Part shown: piece by piece, positions 1 through 6,217 of the stretch | Position numbering within the stretch: the stretch's first letter is position 1 | Layout: each line of letters opens with the position of its first letter | NCBI GenBank assembly: GCA_937959285.1 | Contig: CALGAR010000153.1 | Coordinates: forward strand, 1 to 7,868 | Direction of reading: 5' to 3' | Source: an uncultured Bryobacterales bacterium | GTDB taxonomy: Bacteria; Acidobacteriota; Terriglobia; Bryobacterales; Bryobacteraceae | Length of the DNA stretch: 7,868 nt | Translations under genes and position numbers: made by a program | Notes under the pieces: model-generated | What the model was told of the DNA's origin: nothing | Seen by the model: only the letters and a program-made list of their open reading frames with translations | The model's database searches: none

Positions 1-1040
1 CCGCTGGGTTTGCCATTCTTGAACGGCACGAAAACGACAGAATAACCGACACGCTTTGACCGGTTCGAGGAACCGTGCAGGGCAAGGAATGCGCCGTTGC
101 GGTATTCCGCCGGAAACTGCGTGCCGGTATAAAACCGCGCATCCAGCACCGCGACGTGCGATTGCAGCAGAACATCGGGAACAATCGTTTTCTTGACCAG
201 ATCCGGACGTTCCGCCTTCACCCGCGGCTCTTCATTCGGACCAATGTAGGCGTATGGCCAGCCATAGAAGCCATTAAGCTGCACGCGCGTGAAGTAATCC
301 GGAACCAGATCGTCTCCCAGCGAGTCCCGCTCCTGAACGGCGGCCCACAGGGTGTCCGTTCCGGGGTACCAGGCGAGCCCAACCGGATTGCGCAAGCCGG
401 AAGCGAAGATCTCATGACCGGTCCCATCGGGGTTGAAGCGGTTGATCGCTGCTCTCATCGGGTGATCCCCGGTGACCACATCCGCCTTCGATCCGATCGC
501 GAGATACATCTTCTTCCCTTTGCGGTCGAACAGGACCGTCCGTGTCCAATGGCCCTGGCCGAAGTCCTTCATGGACACCACTTCCTCGCCCGGCCCCACG
601 CTCATCGTCTTTGCGTTGTATTTGTACCGCTTAAGGGAGGTGGTCTCCGCCACGTAGAGGTAATCCTTCCAGAAGGCGAGACCGTATGGACGATCGAGCC
701 CTTCGAGCAGGCGCTTCCGCTCCTCAGCCTTGTAGTCCCCGTCCTTATCGATCAGGACGTAGACGCTCCCATTGGGCACACTGTCGCTGATCAGCACTTC
801 ATTGTTCGGTCCGAGCGCCATGTACCGGGGCTTCTGAAAGTCAGCCGCGTACTCGTCCACAGTGAAGCCGGCTGGAACCTGGAGCTGCGCGCCATCGGGG
901 CGGCTGATAATCTGAGGGGCGTTCCGCGCCGAGGGCGTATGGTACGGCTTGGGAAGGGGCAGCGGTTGCTGCTGACCCGGCAAAAGAAGGCTGCCAGCGA
1001 GGATGGCTGCGGCAGCGGCGGTTCGTCTGATCCTGCTCAT
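1..1040 (-). CDS. Secreted PQQ-type sorbosone/sugar dehydrogenase, downstream paralog (3' end cut by window)
   Basis: Read from the minus strand, 346 codons are visible from an ATG at 1040-1038 to the window edge. About 51 C-terminal residues are missing, judged from the intact paralog at 1756-2952. The family is a beta-propeller of the soluble glucose / L-sorbosone dehydrogenase type, which oxidises sugars or aldehydes in the periplasm with PQQ. A signal peptide covers about residues 1-22 (basic MSRIRR, then an Ala/Leu core). A calcium-loop-like stretch DKDGDYKAEE lies at 99-108. FGQGHWTR holds a candidate catalytic His164, and GLRNP holds Arg217-Asn218, expected near PQQ. The start is the first ATG after an in-frame TAA at 1049-1047, with only a weak AGG upstream (1053-1051). 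The aligned part is about 78% identical to the paralog without gaps. One conspicuous change is HGSSNR here against HGSWNR in the paralog. The substrate is unknown. Confidence 0.9.
   Translation of the reverse strand, partial: MSRIRRTAAAAAILAGSLLLPGQQQPLPLPKPYHTPSARNAPQIISRPDGAQLQVPAGFTVDEYAADFQKPRYMALGPNNEVLISDSVPNGSVYVLIDKDGDYKAEERKRLLEGLDRPYGLAFWKDYLYVAETTSLKRYKYNAKTMSVGPGEEVVSMKDFGQGHWTRTVLFDRKGKKMYLAIGSKADVVTGDHPMRAAINRFNPDGTGHEIFASGLRNPVGLAWYPGTDTLWAAVQERDSLGDDLVPDYFTRVQLNGFYGWPYAYIGPNEEPRVKAERPDLVKKTIVPDVLLQSHVAVLDARFYTGTQFPAEYRNGAFLALHGSSNRSKRVGYSVVFVPFKNGKPS
3..947 (-). repeat. Direct repeat copy 1 (paralogous dehydrogenase coding segment)
   Basis: This segment aligns codon by codon, in the same orientation and without any gap, with 1912-2856. 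A hand count gives 245 identical residues of 315. The two copies flank the heptaheme cytochrome gene and continue past the left window edge. The repeat reflects an old gene duplication and is too diverged to be a recent tandem copy. Confidence 0.85.
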
Positions 1041-1123
1041 GATTGGTTAACCTAGACAGTTCAGTTTATATGAAGAAGTCCTTTACGCCGTAAGACTCTT
1101 TGCCGATTTTCGATCACGGCAGG

Positions 1124-1759
1124 CTAGTGGCAGCCCCGGCAGGTGAACTTCCGGCCGTGACATACAGCGCACGAGGCTTTGTCGAGATTCGCCTTTCCGG
1201 AGCTATGCAATTCCAACCACTCGGGCGTATGACTGGCTGGCTCAAGCCGCTCGCCTGGCTGATGGCAGGTTTCACAGCTGAACGGCGGGTCGATCTTGTT
1301 ATGGCAAACCAGGCAGTCTGCCATGACGGGAAATGCGTCCTTCGAAACGGCGGTCGATTCTTCCAGTCCGCGATGACAGCCGGTGCAGGCGTCGTTGGCG
1401 TTGTGATGGCGGACATCGAGATGCTTTCGAATGTCGCCGGGATCTGAAAGGTAGGCCTTGGAGTCGATGGCCGCCGCGATGATGGCGGCGATGTTGCCCA
1501 TCTTCACATGCCTGCTATGATCGAACTTCGCCACCCGCTTCTGCTCTGGCTGCTTGATGGTGACTTCCTGATGACACCCCTGACAAGCCTTGGCCGTCGG
1601 TAGATTGTTATCAGAGACCTGAGTGCTTGACGTGACGGTCGAGTGACAGGCGACGCACTGCAGCTTGAGTTGCAGATGCAGCTTATGCGAGAACGGCCGC
1701 GACTCGGCTGCCGCGGCCGCTGCTGCAAATGAGATCAGGAGAACGACGAAGCGGGTCAC
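1124..1759 (-). CDS. Periplasmic heptaheme cytochrome c (c7/c3-like)
   Basis: This 211-residue protein carries seven CxxCH heme-attachment motifs: CVACH (35-39), CQGCH (59-63), CTGCH (125-129), CLVCH (149-153), CETCH (162-166), CAVCH (197-201) and CRGCH (207-211). The last motif ends the protein, so His211 is the C-terminal residue. Residues 1-18 form a signal peptide with a long Ala run. Extra histidines suited as distal ligands (25, 28, 81, 84, 113, 118, 119, 177, 185) suggest mostly bis-His hemes. The pattern FSHKLH before the first motif resembles cytochrome c7/c3-like families. The start is GTG (1759-1757) and overlaps the TGA of the upstream dehydrogenase as GTGA. The Shine-Dalgarno is poor, so translation is probably coupled. 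Lying between two dehydrogenase paralogs, it probably accepts electrons from them. That role is inferred, and a general respiratory relay is also possible. Confidence 0.93.
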   Translation of the reverse strand: MTRFVVLLISFAAAAAAAESRPFSHKLHLQLKLQCVACHSTVTSSTQVSDNNLPTAKACQGCHQEVTIKQPEQKRVAKFDHSRHVKMGNIAAIIAAAIDSKAYLSDPGDIRKHLDVRHHNANDACTGCHRGLEESTAVSKDAFPVMADCLVCHNKIDPPFSCETCHQPGERLEPASHTPEWLELHSSGKANLDKASCAVCHGRKFTCRGCH

Positions 1760-2952
1760 TTCTTGTAGCTGATCCGCCAGATCTTGTTGCCGCCGTCATC
1801 CGACACCAGCATGCTTCCGTCCGGAAGCTGCAACAATCCCACAGGGCGGCCCCACACCTGACGGTTTGTCGGCGAGATCATCCAACCTGTGAGGAAGTTG
1901 CGTACCGGCCCGCTCGGCTTGCCATTCTTAAACGGAATGAAGACGACGGAATAGCCAACCCGTTCGGACCGGTTCCAGGAACCATGGAGCGCAAGGAACG
2001 CACCGCCCTGATACTCCGCTGGAAATTGCTTGCCGGTATAAAACTTTGCGTCAAGAACGGCGACGTGAGCCTGCAATGGCACGTCCGGAACGATCGTCTT
2101 GGCCACCAGGTCCGGACGCTGGCCCTTCAGCCTCGGATCTTCGTTGGGGCCGATATAGGCATACGGCCAGCCATAAAAGCCCCCCTGCTTGATGCTGGTG
2201 AAGTAATCCGGGACAAGGTCATCCCCAAGGCCGTCACGCTCCTGAACGGCTGCCCACAAGGTGTTCGTTCCGGGATACCACGCCATACCGATGGGATTTC
2301 GGGTACCCGACGCATAGATCTCGTGACCGCTGCCATCCGGGTTAAAGCGGTTAATCGCCGCCCGCATCGGCGGTTCGCCGGGATCGACGTTGGAGCGGGA
2401 ACCGATTCCGAGATACATCTTCTCTCCCTTCGGATCGAAGAGGATTGAGCGGGTCCAGTGCCCCTGCCCGAAATCCTTCAGAGAGACCACCTCTTCGCCC
2501 TTTCCCACCGTCATCGTGCTCGGATTGTACTTGTAGCGCTTCACCGAGGTCGTCTCGGCGACGTACAGATAATCCTTCCAGAAAGCCAGGCCGTAGGGGC
2601 GGTCAAGTCCGTCAATCAGGACCTTCCGGTCGTCCGGCTTATTGTCCTTGTTCTTGTCGATAAGGACGAAGACGCTGCCATTCGTTGTGCTGTCGCTGAC
2701 AAGGATTTCGTTACTCGGGCCGAGGAGCATGAAGCGGGGTCGCTGGAAATCCGTTGCATACTCCTCGATGGCGAATCCGGCGGGAAGCTGGAGCTGCGCC
2801 CCATCAGGCCGGCCGATCACTTGCGGCGGGTTGCGCGCCGAAGGGGTGTGATAGGGAGGAGGAAGCTGTTTTGGCGCCTGCTGGGCGTTCAGAAGGACTC
2901 CGCCGTAACAAACCGTGGCAGCAATTGCCGAAAGGATTCTGATGCGTCTCAT
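1756..2952 (-). CDS. Secreted PQQ-type sorbosone/sugar dehydrogenase, upstream paralog (complete)
   Basis: This complete 398-residue protein belongs to the soluble glucose / L-sorbosone dehydrogenase-like beta-propeller family. A signal peptide covers about residues 1-23 (MRRIR, then a hydrophobic core ending near LNAQQ). DKNKDNKPDD at 99-108 resembles an EF-hand-type calcium loop. FGQGHWTR gives a candidate catalytic His165, and GTRNP gives Arg218-Asn219, matching the Arg-Asn pair that contacts PQQ in soluble glucose dehydrogenase. The C-terminal WGRP and LPDGSMLVSDDGGNKIWRI are typical of the last propeller blade. There is no fused cytochrome domain, and the next gene supplies hemes in trans. 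The ATG at 2952 follows an in-frame TGA and has a GAGG Shine-Dalgarno about 7 nt upstream. The gene starts 79 bp after the porin stop with no obvious terminator between, so co-transcription is likely. The substrate is not readable; sorbosone is only the family name. Confidence 0.93.
   Translation of the reverse strand: MRRIRILSAIAATVCYGGVLLNAQQAPKQLPPPYHTPSARNPPQVIGRPDGAQLQLPAGFAIEEYATDFQRPRFMLLGPSNEILVSDSTTNGSVFVLIDKNKDNKPDDRKVLIDGLDRPYGLAFWKDYLYVAETTSVKRYKYNPSTMTVGKGEEVVSLKDFGQGHWTRSILFDPKGEKMYLGIGSRSNVDPGEPPMRAAINRFNPDGSGHEIYASGTRNPIGMAWYPGTNTLWAAVQERDGLGDDLVPDYFTSIKQGGFYGWPYAYIGPNEDPRLKGQRPDLVAKTIVPDVPLQAHVAVLDAKFYTGKQFPAEYQGGAFLALHGSWNRSERVGYSVVFIPFKNGKPSGPVRNFLTGWMISPTNRQVWGRPVGLLQLPDGSMLVSDDGGNKIWRISYKK
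1912..2856 (-). repeat. Direct repeat copy 2 (paralogous dehydrogenase coding segment)
   Basis: This is the partner of 3-947. Similarity starts at the PYHTPSARN motif just after the signal peptide and proline-rich linker and runs to the window-limited end. The signal peptides themselves have diverged, while the mature domains are kept. Confidence 0.85.
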
Positions 2953-3031
2953 GTGGTTGCCTCAGATCCCTCAGTTTACCGGATGAAGATGGCGTTGGGA
3001 GAGGTCCTTCTGAACGCGTACTTATTTGGCG

Positions 3032-4120
3032 TTACCGGCCAGGTCCGAAATAGACGACAAATCCAGCCAGGAGGGTGTTCTGGGAGAGCGCACTCCCGGG
3101 TTCATTGCCGCGATCAAAGAAGGGCCGGTCGGACCAATCGCGGCGGTACTCAAGCCGGGACAGCAATCCCGCGGACCACTTGTATTCGGCGGTTAACGTG
3201 AATTCTTTGAGCTTCTGAGGCGTACCTGTGATGAAGCCGTCGACATCGTTGTACAACTCGAGCCTCGGACTGATGGAGATGTGCTCAGTCAAAGCAAAAC
3301 GCGCTGCACCCGCTATGCCGTAGAAGGTATCCCTGCCTCCGCCAATCCGCGTGTCTGCGCCATAGTCGAAATTCAAATAGAAATTCGCCCGGTCGTGCGG
3401 CGTGAGGAACAGCACGGTATCAAAAAAGTGCCTCCTTCCTTCGTTCGTATCCGTCTTCTCCGGGCCCACATAATAATTGTTTGACCAGCTAAATTTCGAG
3501 GTACTAATCGAACTAGTAAGACCGATTGTCTTTCCGCTATTGTTATCCTCTACGTTGTTCCATCCATTCACTATCTGCACACCCGCAGACACATACTTAT
3601 TAACTGGCACGGAAGTCCTTAGTCCAAAATGGTAGTAGGGACCGTTCGTGAACAGCAGAGATCGCGAGTAGTTCCAGTTTAAATGCGTCTCTGTCGGCTC
3701 CGCCCCCGCGCTCGTCACGAACTTACCGAAATCCACCTGCAAGCCTCCGAGGTTTTGAGGTCTGAAAGACATGTACGCCTGCATGATGTTGCGGAACACA
3801 GGAGTCGAAAGCGGTTCGGTGGCGTGAAAAAGCTCAAAGGTCCGTCCGAAGCCGAGATCAACACGGAAGCCTACAGGGTCGGCGGCGTGCTCGGCTGACA
3901 GCTTGAGCATGTTGAGCTCGAATTGATTTGCACGCACATCAAAATTTCTTATGACATTGTTACGCGTCGCAGGGTGATTGAAGTTGAGGCTGTAATAGCC
4001 GTCGATGAGCCCGCTAAAGTCGATCGGGCCTGCCGACCACTCCGGCTTATTATCCTGTCCAGAGACGAGCTGGGCAGACAACAGAATAAACGACAATTGA
4101 ACAGAGATTGAAAACCTCAT
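3032..4120 (-). CDS. Outer-membrane beta-barrel porin, OmpL-like (BBP2 family)
   Basis: This 362-residue protein has an N-terminal signal peptide (about residues 1-21, MRFSISVQ then a hydrophobic core to LVSG). The rest alternates short amphipathic strands and polar turns, rich in Tyr, Phe, Asn and Gly, as in a beta-barrel. Segments such as FSGLIDGYYSLNFNHP near the N-terminus, VDFGKFVTSAGAEP, and the aromatic end GFVVYFGPGR fit the putative OmpL-like porin-2 family. It probably forms a channel for small solutes in the outer membrane. The start is supported by GGAG (4131-4128), 7 nt before the ATG, and by a signal peptide directly after it. It is the first gene of the minus-strand block and may admit the substrate of the dehydrogenases downstream (inference). 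Its middle is AT-richer than its neighbours: a hand count over 3481-3600 gives about 42% GC. Confidence 0.85.
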   Translation of the reverse strand: MRFSISVQLSFILLSAQLVSGQDNKPEWSAGPIDFSGLIDGYYSLNFNHPATRNNVIRNFDVRANQFELNMLKLSAEHAADPVGFRVDLGFGRTFELFHATEPLSTPVFRNIMQAYMSFRPQNLGGLQVDFGKFVTSAGAEPTETHLNWNYSRSLLFTNGPYYHFGLRTSVPVNKYVSAGVQIVNGWNNVEDNNSGKTIGLTSSISTSKFSWSNNYYVGPEKTDTNEGRRHFFDTVLFLTPHDRANFYLNFDYGADTRIGGGRDTFYGIAGAARFALTEHISISPRLELYNDVDGFITGTPQKLKEFTLTAEYKWSAGLLSRLEYRRDWSDRPFFDRGNEPGSALSQNTLLAGFVVYFGPGR

Positions 4121-4186
4121 TGAAAATCTCCAATAGGATCGGGGTTGATTTCAGTCGGACGGGGACTCGTTTGGAATGAGGACGAT

Positions 4187-4215
4187 TCTATATCCTGCCC
4201 GGAGGGAGTTACCAA
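4187..4215 (-). promoter_or_regulatory. Possible housekeeping-sigma promoter of the porin operon
   Basis: On the minus strand a -35-like TTGGTA (4215-4210) is followed after exactly 17 nt by TATAGA (4192-4187), running on as TATAGAAT. Each hexamer matches four of six consensus bases. Transcription would begin near 4180, giving a leader of about 60 nt before the porin ATG. The spacer contains one arm of the 11-bp inverted repeat, directly next to the -10. Confidence 0.5.
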
Positions 4216-4323
4216 TAGAAAATTTGGATCGTGCAGATAGAAAGGCTTTAGCGCAAAAACTCAATTTTTCATGCATGATAGTCATTAACCTGCCTTTGGA
4301 TTCAAACCACCGTCCGGGCAGGA
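4193..4323. repeat. Perfect 11-bp inverted repeat, possible paired operator
   Basis: TCCTGCCCGGA at 4193-4203 is the exact reverse complement of TCCGGGCAGGA at 4313-4323, with 109 nt between the arms. Each arm abuts the -10 position of a possible promoter reading outward. This symmetry suggests a binding site used twice, once per divergent operon. A simple RNA hairpin is less likely because the loop is long and the arms would fall in different transcripts. Confidence 0.5.
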
Positions 4324-4329
4324 ATCAAT
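4301..4329 (+). promoter_or_regulatory. Weak possible promoter of the amt operon
   Basis: TTCAAA (4301-4306, four of six matches to TTGACA) is followed by a 17-nt spacer and ATCAAT (4324-4329, only three of six to TATAAT). On its own this would not be called. It is listed because the second repeat arm fills the last 11 nt of its spacer, the same position as in the porin promoter. It would give an amt leader of about 145 nt. Confidence 0.25.
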
Positions 4330-4467
4330 TCACGTCGTGGTGAAGTTTCTGCGGCATGAGTAGAGCGCTTCGGAACGAGCTCCCCGTCAGAGGTCTTTTC
4401 GCTTGCAAAGTCGGCAGCACGAGGTGAACCGCAACAGGAAGGCGTAGCCACGGTGGAACAGTCGATT

Positions 4468-4473
4468 GAGGAG
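4468..4473 (+). promoter_or_regulatory. Ribosome binding site of amt
   Basis: GAGGAG lies 8 nt before the ATG at 4482. An in-frame TGA at 4467-4469 blocks any longer reading frame, so the site and the stop together fix this start. Confidence 0.75.
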
Positions 4474-4481
4474 ATTACTGT

Positions 4482-5864
4482 ATGGTTTGCAAGCTATCTC
4501 TGGCCACGCTGCTGGTGACCGGCGCCCTTTTCGCACAAGCGCCCGGAGACGTGGAAAAGCGGCTGGCCGCATTGGAAGAGGCTGCGGCAAGCGCGCAATC
4601 AGCGGGTGATAACGCGTGGATGCTGGCTAGTGCCGCGCTTGTACTGATGATGACCGGTCCTGGCCTTGCACTGTTCTATGGAGGCCTCGTCCGAAGGAAA
4701 AACATTTTGTCCACGATGATGCAGAGCTTTGCACTCATGGCATGGGCCTCCGTCCTGTGGGCTGTCGTGGGATATAGCCTTGCATTCGGAGAGGGAACCG
4801 CGTTCATTGGCGACTTTCGGTATGTCCTGCTGAGCGGCGTTGGCATGGAGCCGAACAGCGACTACGCAGGCACGATTCCACAACTGACCTTCATGGCGTT
4901 CCAGATGATGTTCGCCATCATCACGCCCGCGCTGATCTCGGGCGCCTTTGCCGAACGCATGAAATTCAGCGCGATGATGCTCTTTACCACGCTGTGGCTG
5001 TTCTTCGTTTACCTCCCGATGGCGCACATGGTGTGGGGCAAGGGCGGACTGCTCAACGCTTTCTCAGGCGGAGCAATTCCCTGCTTCGACTTTGCTGGCG
5101 GCACAGTGGTTCACATCACGTCCGGCGTCTCCGCTCTGGTCTGTGCCATCTACCTCGGAAAGCGACTCGGATATCCTCAAGAGCCGATCAAGCCTCACAG
5201 CGTCGTACTCAGCGTCGTAGGAGCCTGCCTGCTCTGGGTCGGCTGGTTCGGCTTTAACGCGGGTAGCGCGCTCGGAGCCTCGGGCCTGGCTTCAAATGCC
5301 TTCGTAGTGACGCAGGTCGGCGCGGCGGCTGCTGCCCTGAGCTGGATGCTCGTGGAGTGGATGCGCAGCGGTAAGCCGAGCGCTCTCGGCGGCATCTCGG
5401 GCGCTGTAGCCGGTCTCGTCGCTGTCACACCCGCGGCCGGCTTCGTTCTGCCGAAGCATGGAATCCTGATTGGCCTGATCGCCGGTGCGTTCTGCTACTA
5501 CATGGTCGCCGTCGTGAAGCATAAGCTGGGATACGACGACTCGCTCGACGCCTTCGGCGTGCACGGCGCGGGCGGCACTCTAGGCGCCATCCTCACGGGC
5601 GTCTTCGCCACCAACGTAGTGAACGACGGTTTGAAAGATGGGGCAGGCAATCTTTTGCCGCTCGGCTTGATCGACGGCAACGCCGGCCAGGTCCTCAACC
5701 AGCTCTGGGGCACTCTTCTGTCGTGGGCCATTGCAATTGTCGGCACGCTGATCATCCTGAAAGTCTGTGACGTGATCGTCGGGCTGCGAGTGAGCAAGGA
5801 TGAGGAAATCCAGGGTCTCGATCTCAGCTTGCACGGTGAAGAAGGATATAACTTCGAGGCCTAG
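4482..5864 (+). CDS. amt: Ammonium channel, Amt family
   Basis: This 460-residue inner-membrane protein conducts ammonium/ammonia. Residues 1-20 are a probable signal peptide (MVCKLSLATLL to FAQA), as in E. coli AmtB. A short charged helix (about 22-42) precedes the 11 expected membrane helices. Key AmtB residues are present at matching motifs: Phe144 (MMFAIIT) and Phe258 (WFGFNAGS) of the Phe gate, Trp185 (HMVWGKG) and Ser262 of the outer ammonium site, Asp203 (FDFAGG), and the pore twin histidines His211 (GTVVHITSG) and His361 (FGVHGAGG). The cytoplasmic tail GLRVSKDEEIQGLDLSLHGEE matches the C-terminal region involved in PII binding, so control by the next gene's product is likely. The gene is first in the plus-strand operon, 14 bp before the PII gene. 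Length and motifs are those of an intact channel. Confidence 0.97.
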   Translation: MVCKLSLATLLVTGALFAQAPGDVEKRLAALEEAAASAQSAGDNAWMLASAALVLMMTGPGLALFYGGLVRRKNILSTMMQSFALMAWASVLWAVVGYSLAFGEGTAFIGDFRYVLLSGVGMEPNSDYAGTIPQLTFMAFQMMFAIITPALISGAFAERMKFSAMMLFTTLWLFFVYLPMAHMVWGKGGLLNAFSGGAIPCFDFAGGTVVHITSGVSALVCAIYLGKRLGYPQEPIKPHSVVLSVVGACLLWVGWFGFNAGSALGASGLASNAFVVTQVGAAAAALSWMLVEWMRSGKPSALGGISGAVAGLVAVTPAAGFVLPKHGILIGLIAGAFCYYMVAVVKHKLGYDDSLDAFGVHGAGGTLGAILTGVFATNVVNDGLKDGAGNLLPLGLIDGNAGQVLNQLWGTLLSWAIAIVGTLIILKVCDVIVGLRVSKDEEIQGLDLSLHGEEGYNFEA

Positions 5865-5865
5865 G

Positions 5866-5873
5866 AAAGGGGA
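5866..5873 (+). promoter_or_regulatory. Ribosome binding site of the PII gene
   Basis: AAAGGGGA sits in the 14-bp gap between the amt stop and the PII ATG, 5 nt before the start codon. The gap is too short for a separate promoter, which supports one amt-PII transcript. Confidence 0.65.
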
Positions 5874-5878
5874 TCCCA

Positions 5879-6217
5879 ATGAAGAAGATTGAAGCGATTA
5901 TTCAGCCATTCAAGGTTGAAGAAGTGAAGGAAGCGCTGAAAGGAATCGGCATCGACGGCATGACCGTGATCGACGTGCGGGGCCACGGCCGCCAGAAGGG
6001 ACACAAGGAGATCTACCGAGGCCAGGAGTACGAAGTAGATCTGCTGCCCAAGTCGAAGATCGAGATGGTAGTCCCCGACAACCGGGCAGACGAAGTGGTC
6101 CGCACCTTGATCAACGCAGCGCAAACAGGAAAGATCGGCGACGGCAAGATCTTCATTTCCGACGTCGCCGAGGCGATCCGCATCCGGAACTATGAGCGGG
6201 GCGAAGCAGCCCTGTAA
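5879..6217 (+). CDS. glnB: PII nitrogen signal protein (GlnB/GlnK)
   Basis: This 112-residue protein has the usual PII length and reads as an intact trimeric signal protein that senses ATP/ADP and 2-oxoglutarate. The T-loop GRQKGHKEIYRGQEY includes Gln39, used for Mg-ATP-2-oxoglutarate binding, and Tyr51, the residue uridylylated by GlnD; Lys58 follows in LLPK. The C-terminal PII signature TGKIGDGKIFISDV spans 83-96. Its place directly after amt suggests that it binds and closes the ammonium channel when nitrogen is plentiful, the classic GlnK role. The sequence is about as close to GlnB as to GlnK, so either symbol would do. Keeping Tyr51 beside a glnD gene indicates control by uridylylation rather than by phosphorylation as in cyanobacteria. 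Its last 26 bp overlap the start of glnD. Confidence 0.97.
   Translation: MKKIEAIIQPFKVEEVKEALKGIGIDGMTVIDVRGHGRQKGHKEIYRGQEYEVDLLPKSKIEMVVPDNRADEVVRTLINAAQTGKIGDGKIFISDVAEAIRIRNYERGEAAL

Larger units (their letters stand above)
4121..4481. other. Divergent intergenic control region between porin and amt
   Basis: This 361-bp gap separates the start codons of two genes that point away from each other. It contains the possible porin promoter (4187-4215), a weaker possible amt promoter (4301-4329), and a perfect 11-bp inverted repeat shared by both. Between the repeat arms lies an AT-rich core (about 4251-4288) with the palindrome CATGCATG (4270-4277). From 4330 to 4467, in the likely amt leader, no riboswitch, terminator or gene was recognised. 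Confidence 0.8.

Noticed and set aside
1102..1120. Hairpin after the cytochrome stop (GCCG ... CGGC)
   Set aside because: The stem is short and needs a bulge, and no T-tract follows in the direction of transcription. It is not convincing as a terminator, so the second dehydrogenase is kept in the same block.
75..3201. Long plus-strand open frames at 75-1055, 1729-2448 and 2458-3201
   Set aside because: They lie opposite the dehydrogenase genes. Those at 75-1055 and 1729-2448 resemble each other only because the two genes on the other strand are paralogs. The translations are rich in Arg and Pro and have no recognisable domain, signal peptide or ribosome binding site.
4353..4366. GG-N10-GC spacing resembling a sigma-54 promoter before amt
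   Set aside because: GG at 4353-4354 and GC at 4365-4366 have the right spacing, but the surrounding bases (CGGCAT and AGAGC) match TGGCAC-N5-TTGC poorly. The nearby GG...TTGC at about 4392-4406 has 11 nt instead of 10. Neither is good enough to call.
4356..4427. 23-codon open frame in the amt leader (possible leader peptide)
   Set aside because: No Shine-Dalgarno precedes it, the composition is unremarkable (no run of one amino acid), and no attenuator hairpin follows.
4599..5879. Minus-strand open frames opposite amt (for example 4599-5027 and 5580-5879)
   Set aside because: They are opposite strongly supported coding sequence of Amt, without domains or start signals.
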